A DNA stretch of 17,226 bases from Planctomycetales bacterium. Lineage in GTDB: Bacteria; Planctomycetota; SBBH01. The notes beneath the pieces were generated by a model, which saw only the letters and a program-made list of their open reading frames with translations, was not told the DNA's origin and ran no database searches. The stretch covers positions 1-17,226 of the forward strand of contig SBBH01000104.1 of NCBI GenBank assembly GCA_005239795.1. The letters are read 5' to 3'. Shown in pieces: positions 5,578 to 11,970 of this stretch (position 1 is its first letter; each line of letters starts with the position of its first letter). The translations under genes were made by a program, and so were the position numbers.

Positions 5578-7981
5578 AAACTCAGAAGATCGGCGCGCCG
5601 GCGATGGAACCTACGACGCAGCGCGCATCAAAGTCTTGGGCGGCATCGAGGCCGTCCGCAAACGCCCGGCGATGTACATCGGCGACACCGGCGAGCGGGG
5701 CCTCCATCACCTTGTTTACGAAGTGGTCGACAACAGCATCGACGAAGCCCTAGCCGGGCACTGTAAGAGTATCACCGTGCGCCTTGGCGAGGACCAGACC
5801 GTCAGCGTCGAGGATGACGGCCGCGGCATCCCGGTCGACATGCATGTAGAAGAAAAAATGCCGGCCCTGGAAGTGGTGATGACGAAGCTCCACGCTGGAG
5901 GAAAATTCGACCACTCCGCCTACAAAGTCTCGGGCGGCCTCCACGGGGTGGGGATCTCGGTCGTGAACGCCCTCTCCGAATGGCTCGAGGTCGAGGTCTG
6001 TCGGGATGGGAGCATTTTCCGCCAGCGCTACGAACGTGGGATCAAAGCCACGCCGCTCAAACGACTGGGGGCGACGTCCAAACGGGGGACGCTTGTCACC
6101 TTCCGCCCGGATCCTGAGATCTTTCCGTCCATCGAATTTCAATACGATATCTTAACTGAGCGCCTACGGGAACTCGCCTATCTCAACAAGGGGCTCAAAC
6201 TTGAAATCCATCAGGAATCCAAGGAGAAATCCGACGTCTTCTTTTATGAGGGAGGGATCCAGGAGTTCGTGCGGCATTTAAACCGCGGCCGGACCCCCCT
6301 GCATCCTCAGGCAATCTCGTTCGCGGGAGAGCGCGACCGGATCCGGGTGGAACTCTCGCTCCAATACAACGACGGCTACAACGAGACGATTTTCTCGTAT
6401 GTGAACAACATCCGAACGGTAGAAGGGGGCACACACCTCTCAGGGTTCAAGACCGCCCTCACGCGTGCCGTCAACACCTACGCCAAAAAGGAAGGGATGT
6501 TCGACAAGCAGGCGGTCCCGCCGACGGGGGAGGATGTTCGGGAGGGGTTGACTGCTGTCATCTCTGTGTATGTTCCCGATCCCCAATTCGAGGGGCAAAC
6601 TAAGACCAAGCTTGGCAACAGCGAGGTGCAGGGTCTGGTGGAGGCGATCACGAACGAGGCGCTGGGGAGTTTTTTTGAGGAGAATCCCTCTATTGCTAAG
6701 CTCATTGTTACGAAAGGCTTGCAGGCGGCCTTAGCGCGCGAGGCAGCACGCAAGGCGCGCGACCTCACGCGGCGCAAGGGGGCGCTCTCGGCCGGGAACC
6801 TCCCGGGAAAACTGGCCGACTGTTCCGAGAAATCGATCGAGGAGACAGAACTCTATGTCGTCGAGGGGGATTCGGCCGGCGGCTCGGCCAAGCAGGGTCG
6901 CGAGAGGCGCTTCCAGGCGATCCTCCCCTTGAAGGGAAAGATCCTGAATGTCGAGCGGGCGCGCCTCGACCGGATGCTGGGGCACGAGGAGATTCGGACG
7001 CTGATCTCAGCCGTCGGCACCGGGATTGGCGAGGACGACTTCGACCTTTCACGGCTTCGCTACGGCAAGGTCATCCTCATGACCGACGCTGACGAAGATG
7101 GCAGCCACATCCGGACGCTTCTCTTGACATTTTTTTTCCGCCACATGCCCGAGGTGATCAAGGCCGGGCGGCTCTATATTGCGCAGCCTCCGCTCTACCG
7201 CATCAAGAAGCGCGACAAGATCGATTACGTTAAGGACGACGCCTCGATGCGCGAGATGATCACGGCGTTGGGAACCGATGGGGCGCGGCTTCTCCGGCGG
7301 GAGGGGGGTGACGTTATTGAAGGCGAGAAGCTGCGCCGACTTGTCCAAGTCCTGATGAATCTGGACGACGTTAACACGGCGCTTCTCAAACGGGGACTGT
7401 CGCTCTCAAAAGTTCTTTCCCGCGCGTCGGACGGCAAGACCTGGCGGTTGCCCCGTTTCCGGGTTCGGACCGACCCGGAGGAGTTTCTCTTTACGGAAGA
7501 GGAGTATCTCGCCTTTCGCGCCCGGTTCGCCGGGAACGGCGCCGGCGCTCCAGCGCCCACGGTGGAACGACTCCCCCAGACGGACGGCGCCTTGCGCGCG
7601 ATCCAGGACCTGGCCGCCTTCCGCCTGACGGTGGACCACTACGTCGTGCGGGAGGGGACGGAGGATGAGAAACCCCCCTTCGTGCTGGCGTTCGATGACG
7701 AGGAGATTCCTCTTTGGGGGTTGGCAAAGCTCCCGGAGTGGGTCCGCAAGATCGGCTCCAAAGGGATCGAACTCCAGCGCTACAAGGGGCTGGGCGAGAT
7801 GAACCCGGAACAGTTGTGGGAGACGACGATGGACCCGGCGCGGCGCACCCTGCGGCGTGTTCATCTGGAAGATGCTGCGCGGGCCGACCAGATGTTCACG
7901 GTCCTAATGGGGGAGGATGTCGAAATCCGCCGAAAATTCATCGAGGAGCACGCCCTCGAGGTCAAGAACCTCGATATCTGA
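5570..7981 (+). CDS. gyrB: DNA gyrase subunit B
   Basis: The 803-residue product is the ATPase and TOPRIM subunit of gyrase, which introduces negative supercoils with GyrA. The GHKL ATPase shows YEVVDNSIDEA (catalytic Glu about residue 51), DDGRGIPV (about 82-89) and HAGGKFDHSAYKVSGGLHGVG (from about residue 108). The transducer has YVNNIRTVEGGTH. TOPRIM motifs are VEGDSAGGSAKQGR (about 429-442) and MTDADEDGSH (about 504-513). An insertion of about 170-190 residues before QRYKGLGEMNPEQLWETTMDP (about 734) makes the protein as long as E. coli GyrB. ATG 5570 was chosen over in-frame TTG 5540 and ATG 5552: GGGAG precedes it at a good distance and homology begins soon after. gyrA is not in the window. 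Confidence 0.96.
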   Translation: MAENSEDRRAGDGTYDAARIKVLGGIEAVRKRPAMYIGDTGERGLHHLVYEVVDNSIDEALAGHCKSITVRLGEDQTVSVEDDGRGIPVDMHVEEKMPALEVVMTKLHAGGKFDHSAYKVSGGLHGVGISVVNALSEWLEVEVCRDGSIFRQRYERGIKATPLKRLGATSKRGTLVTFRPDPEIFPSIEFQYDILTERLRELAYLNKGLKLEIHQESKEKSDVFFYEGGIQEFVRHLNRGRTPLHPQAISFAGERDRIRVELSLQYNDGYNETIFSYVNNIRTVEGGTHLSGFKTALTRAVNTYAKKEGMFDKQAVPPTGEDVREGLTAVISVYVPDPQFEGQTKTKLGNSEVQGLVEAITNEALGSFFEENPSIAKLIVTKGLQAALAREAARKARDLTRRKGALSAGNLPGKLADCSEKSIEETELYVVEGDSAGGSAKQGRERRFQAILPLKGKILNVERARLDRMLGHEEIRTLISAVGTGIGEDDFDLSRLRYGKVILMTDADEDGSHIRTLLLTFFFRHMPEVIKAGRLYIAQPPLYRIKKRDKIDYVKDDASMREMITALGTDGARLLRREGGDVIEGEKLRRLVQVLMNLDDVNTALLKRGLSLSKVLSRASDGKTWRLPRFRVRTDPEEFLFTEEEYLAFRARFAGNGAGAPAPTVERLPQTDGALRAIQDLAAFRLTVDHYVVREGTEDEKPPFVLAFDDEEIPLWGLAKLPEWVRKIGSKGIELQRYKGLGEMNPEQLWETTMDPARRTLRRVHLEDAARADQMFTVLMGEDVEIRRKFIEEHALEVKNLDI

Positions 7982-8392
7982 AGAGCCGTCCCAGGCTTGA
8001 GCGCACTCCGTACATCGACTGGGAGACGCTCTGCTCCAGTCCCTTCCGCAGGAGAGGGTCGCTCTCTCGGTGGAGCTGCTCTTGAAACGTGCGATAGACT
8101 CCGTCAAGCTGCGCGCGCGTGTTGCAATAACGTAGCATCGCGTAGGCCGCCCGCTCGCGTCCTCGAGCGTCTGGATCTTGCATCCGGTCGAGAGCGATTT
8201 TCTCTAACTCGGGACTCCAAAACGCAAGATCACCGCCTCTTGCCGGGCGGAAAGCCTCGCGAACTGATCCATGACACGCCCGACCCGGTTGAGCGAAAGA
8301 TCGGCTCCCTCCCGTGGCGGGGCGGCCGGTTCCGAGCCTCCAAGCGGAATCACGCGGGCCGCCTTGCGCAGACCATCCTCTTTAGTAAACAC
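7962..8392 (-). pseudogene. Unidentified alpha-helical, HEAT-like protein gene with a single-base frameshift
   Basis: This is the last gene of the minus-strand run, after yihY. The first frame (GTG 8392, open from about 8425) encodes FTKEDGLRKAARVIPLGGS, a Pro-rich stretch and GRVMDQFARLSARQEAVI, then stops early. The adjacent frame continues with LAFWSPELEKIALDRMQDPD, ERAAYAMLRYCNTRAQL and ESDPLLRKGLEQSV, and ends in TGA at 7964-7962, overlapping the gyrB end by 20 bases. Adding one base near 8228 (ATC-TTG read as ATC-CTT-G) joins the two into about 143 residues. The second half resembles HEAT-type helical repeats in residue pattern. I do not recognise the family. It could be a true pseudogene, a sequencing error, or two short genes. 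No clear Shine-Dalgarno sequence precedes the GTG. Confidence 0.5.
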
Positions 8393-8444
8393 CAGTCGAG
8401 TCGAAAAAGGACGAACTTTCTGAACTTAACCGGCGGACTCGCTT

Positions 8445-9782
8445 TTATCCCGTGGCGTCGGCGAGCGTCTTTCTATCGAGCGACTTGGCGGATCCCGCCT
8501 GGGCGTCGGCCAGGAGCTCGGCCGCCGTGCGTGTGGGTTGGCCTGAAAATGGTTCGCCGTGATCGCGCAGGGCCGCGAGCACCTCGGCCACGGGGATCTG
8601 ATGGGGGTCGCGGGCCGGAACGTAGCGGGGGGCGGCATTCCCCGTGGCGACGAGGATCCCGCGTGTTGTAAGTATTTGCAAGACATCCCGCGTAAGCCGC
8701 ACGGAGAAGCGCCGGCCGGACGCCCAGGGCTCCGGATCCCAGGGGCCGCGTCCCTCCACGAACGCCTTGGCGGCCGCGCAGGCGATCTCCAGGCCCAGGA
8801 GTTCCTTCGCTGCGAAGGAGGAGGCGACCGAACGGGTCTCCACTTGGTAGGTCCGGTAGTTCTGATGGGCGAACGACACCTGGGCGCCGAAGAGCACGAG
8901 GAGCCAGGAGGTCTGGAGCCATGCCAGGAAAATAGGGAGCGACGCGAACGTCCCATAGATGATGTTGTAACGGGAGATCCCGATCTGGAACTTGATCGAG
9001 AGCCATTGGAGGACCTGCCAAGCGGTTCCCGCGATGATGCCGCCAACGAGGGCTGAGGTGAGGCGCACGGATGTATTGGGCATGAAGGCGTAGATCGCCG
9101 TGAAGGCGATCCACAGGAAAACGAAGGGGGCGAGCTTGAGGAGCACCAGATAGACCGGCAGGAGCGGCCCGGCCCAGGCCGAAAGGAGGGAGAGGATTTT
9201 GGGGCTGGCGAGGAAAGCGTTGGCGCTTGTCGCCAGGAGCATCAGAATCGGCATGATGATGAGCGCGCTTAAAAAATCGCTCACGCGCCGCGCAAAGGTT
9301 CGGTTTTGACGCACCCCCCAGATGTCGTTGAAGGTTTGCTCGATGGTCGACAGGACCTTCAAGGCTGCGAGAAAAAGGAGCAGAAGGCCGATCGTCCCCA
9401 GGGTGCCGAAGTTGGTCGCGTCGACCTGGCTGAAGATGCCGGCGACGGTGTCTTTAAGCTCCTGCGGCCAGGCGGGAGGGATCTTGGCCAAGATCATCCC
9501 TTCAAGGCGTTGCTTGAATCCCAGAGCTTTCGCGACGGAGAGACCGATCGCCAGAAACGGCACGATCGAAATGAGTGTCGTAAACGTGAGCGCCGCCGCA
9601 CGCAAAGGGAGTCGGTCGCGGAAAATCCCCGTCGCGGTGATGTAGAGCATTCTTAAAAAAGAGTAGGCGGAAGCCTTAAGCCCCGTCAGATCCGTCAGAT
9701 CCGTATTCCAGATGTCGCGTTCGATAAAAGCGCGAGCCCGCTCAGCCCGCGCGCGGGGACCGCTCCGGCGCGGCGCTGTCAT
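8445..9782 (-). CDS. YihY/BrkB-family inner-membrane protein
   Basis: The 445-residue product is a multi-pass membrane protein of the YihY/BrkB (UPF0761) family. Family fingerprints are GIFRDRLPLRAAALTFTTLI near residues 52-71, with the usual A-L-T/A-Y/F-T segment, then STIEQTFNDIWGVR, and YGTFASLPIFLAWLQTSWLLVLFGAQ. About six hydrophobic segments occupy residues 60-320. The C-terminal third is soluble and has a winged-helix-like segment (FSVRLTRDVLQILTTRGILVA), as in many longer family members. The name BrkB or 'RNase BN' is historical: E. coli YihY is not the tRNA nuclease. Function remains uncertain. ATG 9782 was chosen because it overlaps the rnhB stop as ATGA and has GGTGGGGG upstream; a further in-frame ATG at 9803 lies inside rnhB. 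Confidence 0.9.
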   Translation of the reverse strand: MTAPRRSGPRARAERARAFIERDIWNTDLTDLTGLKASAYSFLRMLYITATGIFRDRLPLRAAALTFTTLISIVPFLAIGLSVAKALGFKQRLEGMILAKIPPAWPQELKDTVAGIFSQVDATNFGTLGTIGLLLLFLAALKVLSTIEQTFNDIWGVRQNRTFARRVSDFLSALIIMPILMLLATSANAFLASPKILSLLSAWAGPLLPVYLVLLKLAPFVFLWIAFTAIYAFMPNTSVRLTSALVGGIIAGTAWQVLQWLSIKFQIGISRYNIIYGTFASLPIFLAWLQTSWLLVLFGAQVSFAHQNYRTYQVETRSVASSFAAKELLGLEIACAAAKAFVEGRGPWDPEPWASGRRFSVRLTRDVLQILTTRGILVATGNAAPRYVPARDPHQIPVAEVLAALRDHGEPFSGQPTRTAAELLADAQAGSAKSLDRKTLADATG

Positions 9783-10396
9783 GCGAGCGCCCCCACCTTC
9801 CATTTGCGGCGGGCTTCGGGAGGGAGGTCCCCGTGGCGGGCGCGGTAGGCCGCCAGGAACGAGAGTGTCGCCTCGTTGGGGTACCCGCCGCCCGCGAATG
9901 CTCCAAACTCCGGCGCGTAGCGGCTGCGGATCTCCTCGAAAAGGCGGTCGCGAAGATCCTTAGCGACGATCGAGGCAGCGGCGACGGCGATGTAGCGGCT
10001 GTCTGCCTTGTCTTCGGCGCAAAAATTCGGCACAGTCTTGGCGAGCCGTCCGAAGATCGAGCGGCCGTCGGCCATAACTGTTTGCAGTGGACGGACTTCA
10101 CGAACCTCGTGGATGATCGAGAGCGCCGCACGCCGTTCAAGGTCGCCCAGGTTCTCCGCGTCGATCTCGGCAGGCGTGAGAACCCGCACGGCAACGGCCA
10201 AACTTTTTTCGCGGATCACCACGGCCAGCGCCGCGCGGCGGGTTTTAGCCTGCGGGCCGGAAAACCGCTTCGAGTCCCGGACGCCGATCTTTAAAAACTC
10301 CGCCTCGAGATCCTCGTTGATCAACACGCCGGCGACAACCATGGGGCCTAAGATTGGCCCGCGGCCGGCTTCGTCGATGCCCAGGGTCGACTTCAT
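9779..10396 (-). CDS. rnhB: Ribonuclease HII, archaeal/eukaryotic-like subtype
   Basis: The 205-residue enzyme cleaves the RNA strand of RNA-DNA hybrids and at single embedded ribonucleotides. Active-site residues are visible: D8-E9 in GIDEAGRGPILGPMVVAG, D110 in MADGRS and D132 in EDKADSRYIAVAAASIVAK. The wording is archaeal rather than typically bacterial. It has GIDEAGRGPxxGPMVVAG where bacterial enzymes have GVDEVGRGPLAGPV. It has DKADSRY...AAASIVAK, like archaeal H/EKADxxYxxVSAASIIAK, and near the C-terminus GGGYPNEATLSFL with HGDLPPEARRKWK, like archaeal GSGYPSDPxT and HGxLPPxxRxSWK. ATG 10396 begins nine bases after the zinc-ribbon gene; no clear Shine-Dalgarno sequence is seen. The stop overlaps the yihY start by four bases. 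Confidence 0.93.
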   Translation of the reverse strand: MKSTLGIDEAGRGPILGPMVVAGVLINEDLEAEFLKIGVRDSKRFSGPQAKTRRAALAVVIREKSLAVAVRVLTPAEIDAENLGDLERRAALSIIHEVREVRPLQTVMADGRSIFGRLAKTVPNFCAEDKADSRYIAVAAASIVAKDLRDRLFEEIRSRYAPEFGAFAGGGYPNEATLSFLAAYRARHGDLPPEARRKWKVGALA

Positions 10397-10405
10397 GGGC
10401 GGAGT

Positions 10406-10708
10406 TTAAAGAAGAGGTTCGTGATCTAAAAGCGCTGTTGACGCCTCTTCATCTCTATGTCCGCACGCTGTGCAGCGCACGCCGATCTGGCTGCTTGGCG
10501 CCAGGGGCGTGAGCGCCTCGGCGCCGCATTCAGGGCACTTCCGGTCGGGTCGGGCCGGCGACAGGGCACTGATCAACAGGTACCCCACCGGAAGGACGAT
10601 AAGGCCGATCGCCAATGTGAGAAGCGTGAAGGTCTCGGCGCCAATCAGAAGCGCGGCGAAAAGAGCCGCCGCCAGAAGCGATCCCGCAATCGCCAAGGCA
10701 TGTTTCAC
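10406..10708 (-). CDS. Small membrane protein: two transmembrane helices plus C4 zinc ribbon
   Basis: The 100-residue product begins with GTG at 10708, overlapping the pgpA stop (GTGA) behind a GGGGG element six bases upstream. Residues 4-23 and 27-48 are hydrophobic and long enough for two membrane helices joined by a short turn. A basic, proline-containing linker (SPARPDRK) leads to a cytosolic-looking zinc ribbon with C58-P-E-C61-G and C79-T-A-C82-GH. The tail is acidic. I do not recognise a named family; small membrane zinc-ribbon proteins are common and mostly uncharacterised. Its position between pgpA and rnhB in a tightly packed run implies co-expression but does not reveal a role. Confidence 0.75.
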   Translation of the reverse strand: MKHALAIAGSLLAAALFAALLIGAETFTLLTLAIGLIVLPVGYLLISALSPARPDRKCPECGAEALTPLAPSSQIGVRCTACGHRDEEASTALLDHEPLL

Positions 10709-11175
10709 GACGGCCCCCAAATCCGCCAGGCGTGCAAAAACAAATTGGCATAGACAGCCGCCGCGAGATCGTCGCACAGAATCCCCCAGTTACGGGGAAG
10801 CCTTTCAGCCTGCCTAGCCGGGAAGGGTTTTAAGATGTCGAGAATCCGGAATCCCAAAAATCCGATGGCAATGTCGATCCACGTGAGATGAGAAAACCCC
10901 GCAAAGGCCAAAAAAATTCCGGCCAGCTCGTCCAAGACAACTTCCTGAGGGTCTTTCGCACCGTAGCGCCTCTCGCACCAATGCCCCAACGACACCAGAA
11001 CCGTCCCGGCGGCCAGCGTCCCGGCCAGGGGAACGAGCCAAGGATCGCTCGAGAGGACGGTTCGCGCCGCGAGAAAAATAGCCAACCCTGCCAGGGTCCC
11101 GAGCGTCCCGCGCGCGCGCGGAGCGCACCCCGCGCCGCCGACGGTCAGAATGCCGCGACAGATTGCATCGCGCAT
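10705..11175 (-). CDS. pgpA: Phosphatidylglycerophosphatase A
   Basis: PgpA dephosphorylates phosphatidylglycerophosphate to phosphatidylglycerol, the step after PgsA. The 156-residue membrane protein carries the family's motifs. GCAPRARGTLGTLAGL near residues 16-31 matches the usual P-x-APGTxGSL. DPQEVVLDELAGIFLAF (about 75-91) matches DPxxIVIDExxG. FRILDILKPFPARQAERLPRNWGILCDDLAAAVYANL (about 109-145) matches FRxFDIxKPxP...DDxxAGxYA. Several hydrophobic helices lie between. The frame extends back to a TTG at 11331, but those extra 52 codons are encoded by a repeat element and show no homology, so ATG 11175 was chosen. pgsA lies upstream in the same orientation. The gene ends by overlapping the zinc-ribbon gene by four bases. 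Confidence 0.9.
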   Translation of the reverse strand: MRDAICRGILTVGGAGCAPRARGTLGTLAGLAIFLAARTVLSSDPWLVPLAGTLAAGTVLVSLGHWCERRYGAKDPQEVVLDELAGIFLAFAGFSHLTWIDIAIGFLGFRILDILKPFPARQAERLPRNWGILCDDLAAAVYANLFLHAWRIWGPS

Positions 11176-11202
11176 CAGCGCGCGATCGTACCTATTTGAG
11201 AA

Positions 11203-11350
11203 AGTTCTGAGTACTAAGGGCTTGAGGAAAGAACGGCGGAAACGCCGCCGTGCGCCGACTGGCGCTAGTTCCCTCCGGGGACTTTCTTCCTCAAGCCCTA
11301 AGTGCTGAGTCCTGAAAGAGGTGGCGCTCAATACTCAGAACTCAGCACTT
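11203..11350. repeat. Intergenic inverted-repeat element between pgsA and pgpA
   Basis: This element is bounded by a perfect 11-bp inverted repeat, AGTTCTGAGTA (11203-11213) with TACTCAGAACT (11332-11342). Inside is a 13-bp perfect pair, AGGGCTTGAGGAA (11217-11229) with TTCCTCAAGCCCT (11287-11299). A third 11-bp pair, AAGTGCTGAGT (11300-11310) with ACTCAGCACTT (11340-11350), overlaps the outer repeat. Degenerate heptamers of the TGAGTNC type occur on both strands (TGAGTAC at 11208, TGAGTCC at 11306, and on the minus strand TGAGTTC then TGAGTAT from about 11343 leftward). It fills the only sizeable gap in the minus-strand run. This looks like a MITE-like or small repeated palindromic element, not a gene. 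Confidence 0.75.
11217..11299. other. Cloverleaf-like fold inside the repeat element
   Basis: The 13-bp outer stem encloses three short hairpins in a row. The first is CGGCG-GAAA-CGCCG (11234-11247, a GNRA tetraloop as read on the plus strand). The second is GCGCC-GACT-GGCGC (11252-11265). The third is TCCC-TCCG-GGGA (11270-11281), extendable to six pairs around bulged T69. Together they form an 83-base four-way junction. The arms could form on either transcript strand. It is not a tRNA: the loops are only four bases and there is no T-loop sequence. Whether it acts as RNA, as an operon-internal processing site, or only as mobile-element DNA is unknown. Confidence 0.5.
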
Positions 11351-11357
11351 CGGTTTT

Positions 11358-11963
11358 CTATAACTTCGTGGTCTGCCGGAACTCACCGCGGACATGTCGC
11401 CAACCGCGCACCAGGTATCCAGCGCCGGACAGGACAGTGAGGAGCAACATGGCCCAAATAAGACCTCGGACGGTCCAGTAGAGGCCGCTTTCGTCCGGAA
11501 GGGGTGGCGCCAGGTCCGCCAGGGCCAACAAAATCACAAACACCACCGCCGTTTGAGACAAAAGCTTCACCTTTCCCAGGAACGACGCTCCAAATGGGAC
11601 CCCTTTTCCCTCCACCACGCCCCGCAGCCAGGTCACGAGGAGCTCGCGCACCATCACGGTGGCGGCGACGCCGGCGGTGAGTCCCAACCGCTCCGCCTCC
11701 GGCACAAAGCACAGCAAGGTCATCGCGCCGCAGATCAGAATCTTGTCCACGAAGGGATCGGCCACGCGCCCGAAGGGGGTGATCTCGTTTCGCTTGCGGG
11801 CGACCCAACCGTCCAGGAAATCGGTGAGGCTTGCCGCCGCGAACAACGCCAACGCCGCGACATATGCCTGGCGGCTCGTTCCTTTGTAGAGGACCACGAA
11901 GAAGACGAGGGACAGGCAGAGCCGCGCCAGCGTGATCGTGTTGGCGAGATTCCAGATTGTCAT
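11358..11963 (-). CDS. pgsA: CDP-diacylglycerol-glycerol-3-phosphate 3-phosphatidyltransferase
   Basis: PgsA joins CDP-diacylglycerol and glycerol-3-phosphate to give phosphatidylglycerophosphate, the committed step of phosphatidylglycerol synthesis. The 201-residue membrane protein begins MTIWNLANTITLARL, a typical PgsA opening. It carries the complete CDP-alcohol phosphotransferase motif, DG-x2-AR-x8-G-x3-D-x3-D, as DGWVARKRNEITPFGRVADPFVD near residues 49-71. About five or six hydrophobic helices follow the usual pattern. ATG 11963 lies seven bases after the rimO stop. An in-frame ATG at 12041 lies inside rimO and adds no homologous sequence. pgpA, encoding the next enzyme, follows after the repeat element. 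The stop codon is TAG. Confidence 0.93.
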   Translation of the reverse strand: MTIWNLANTITLARLCLSLVFFVVLYKGTSRQAYVAALALFAAASLTDFLDGWVARKRNEITPFGRVADPFVDKILICGAMTLLCFVPEAERLGLTAGVAATVMVRELLVTWLRGVVEGKGVPFGASFLGKVKLLSQTAVVFVILLALADLAPPLPDESGLYWTVRGLIWAMLLLTVLSGAGYLVRGWRHVRGEFRQTTKL

Positions 11964-11970
11964 GGCAGGT

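Noticed and set aside
7982..8060. Terminator between convergent gyrB and the minus-strand run
   Set aside because: No stem followed by a T-run was found; the two genes simply overlap at their ends.
8473..9114. Open frames inside and opposite yihY
   Set aside because: They have an Arg/Pro-rich composition without motifs, and yihY itself has family motifs and membrane helices throughout.
11224..11231. GAGGAAAG as the hallmark of RNase P RNA
   Set aside because: The bases after it do not continue with the conserved RNase P core and the element is far too short; chance match.
11217..11299. Cloverleaf as a tRNA gene
   Set aside because: All loops are four bases, there is no TTC T-loop sequence, and the acceptor-like stem is 13 bp. 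It fits no tRNA.
11176..11331. N-terminal extension of PgpA starting at TTG 11331
   Set aside because: The extra codons are encoded by the inverted-repeat element and show no PgpA homology; the family's sequence begins after ATG 11175.
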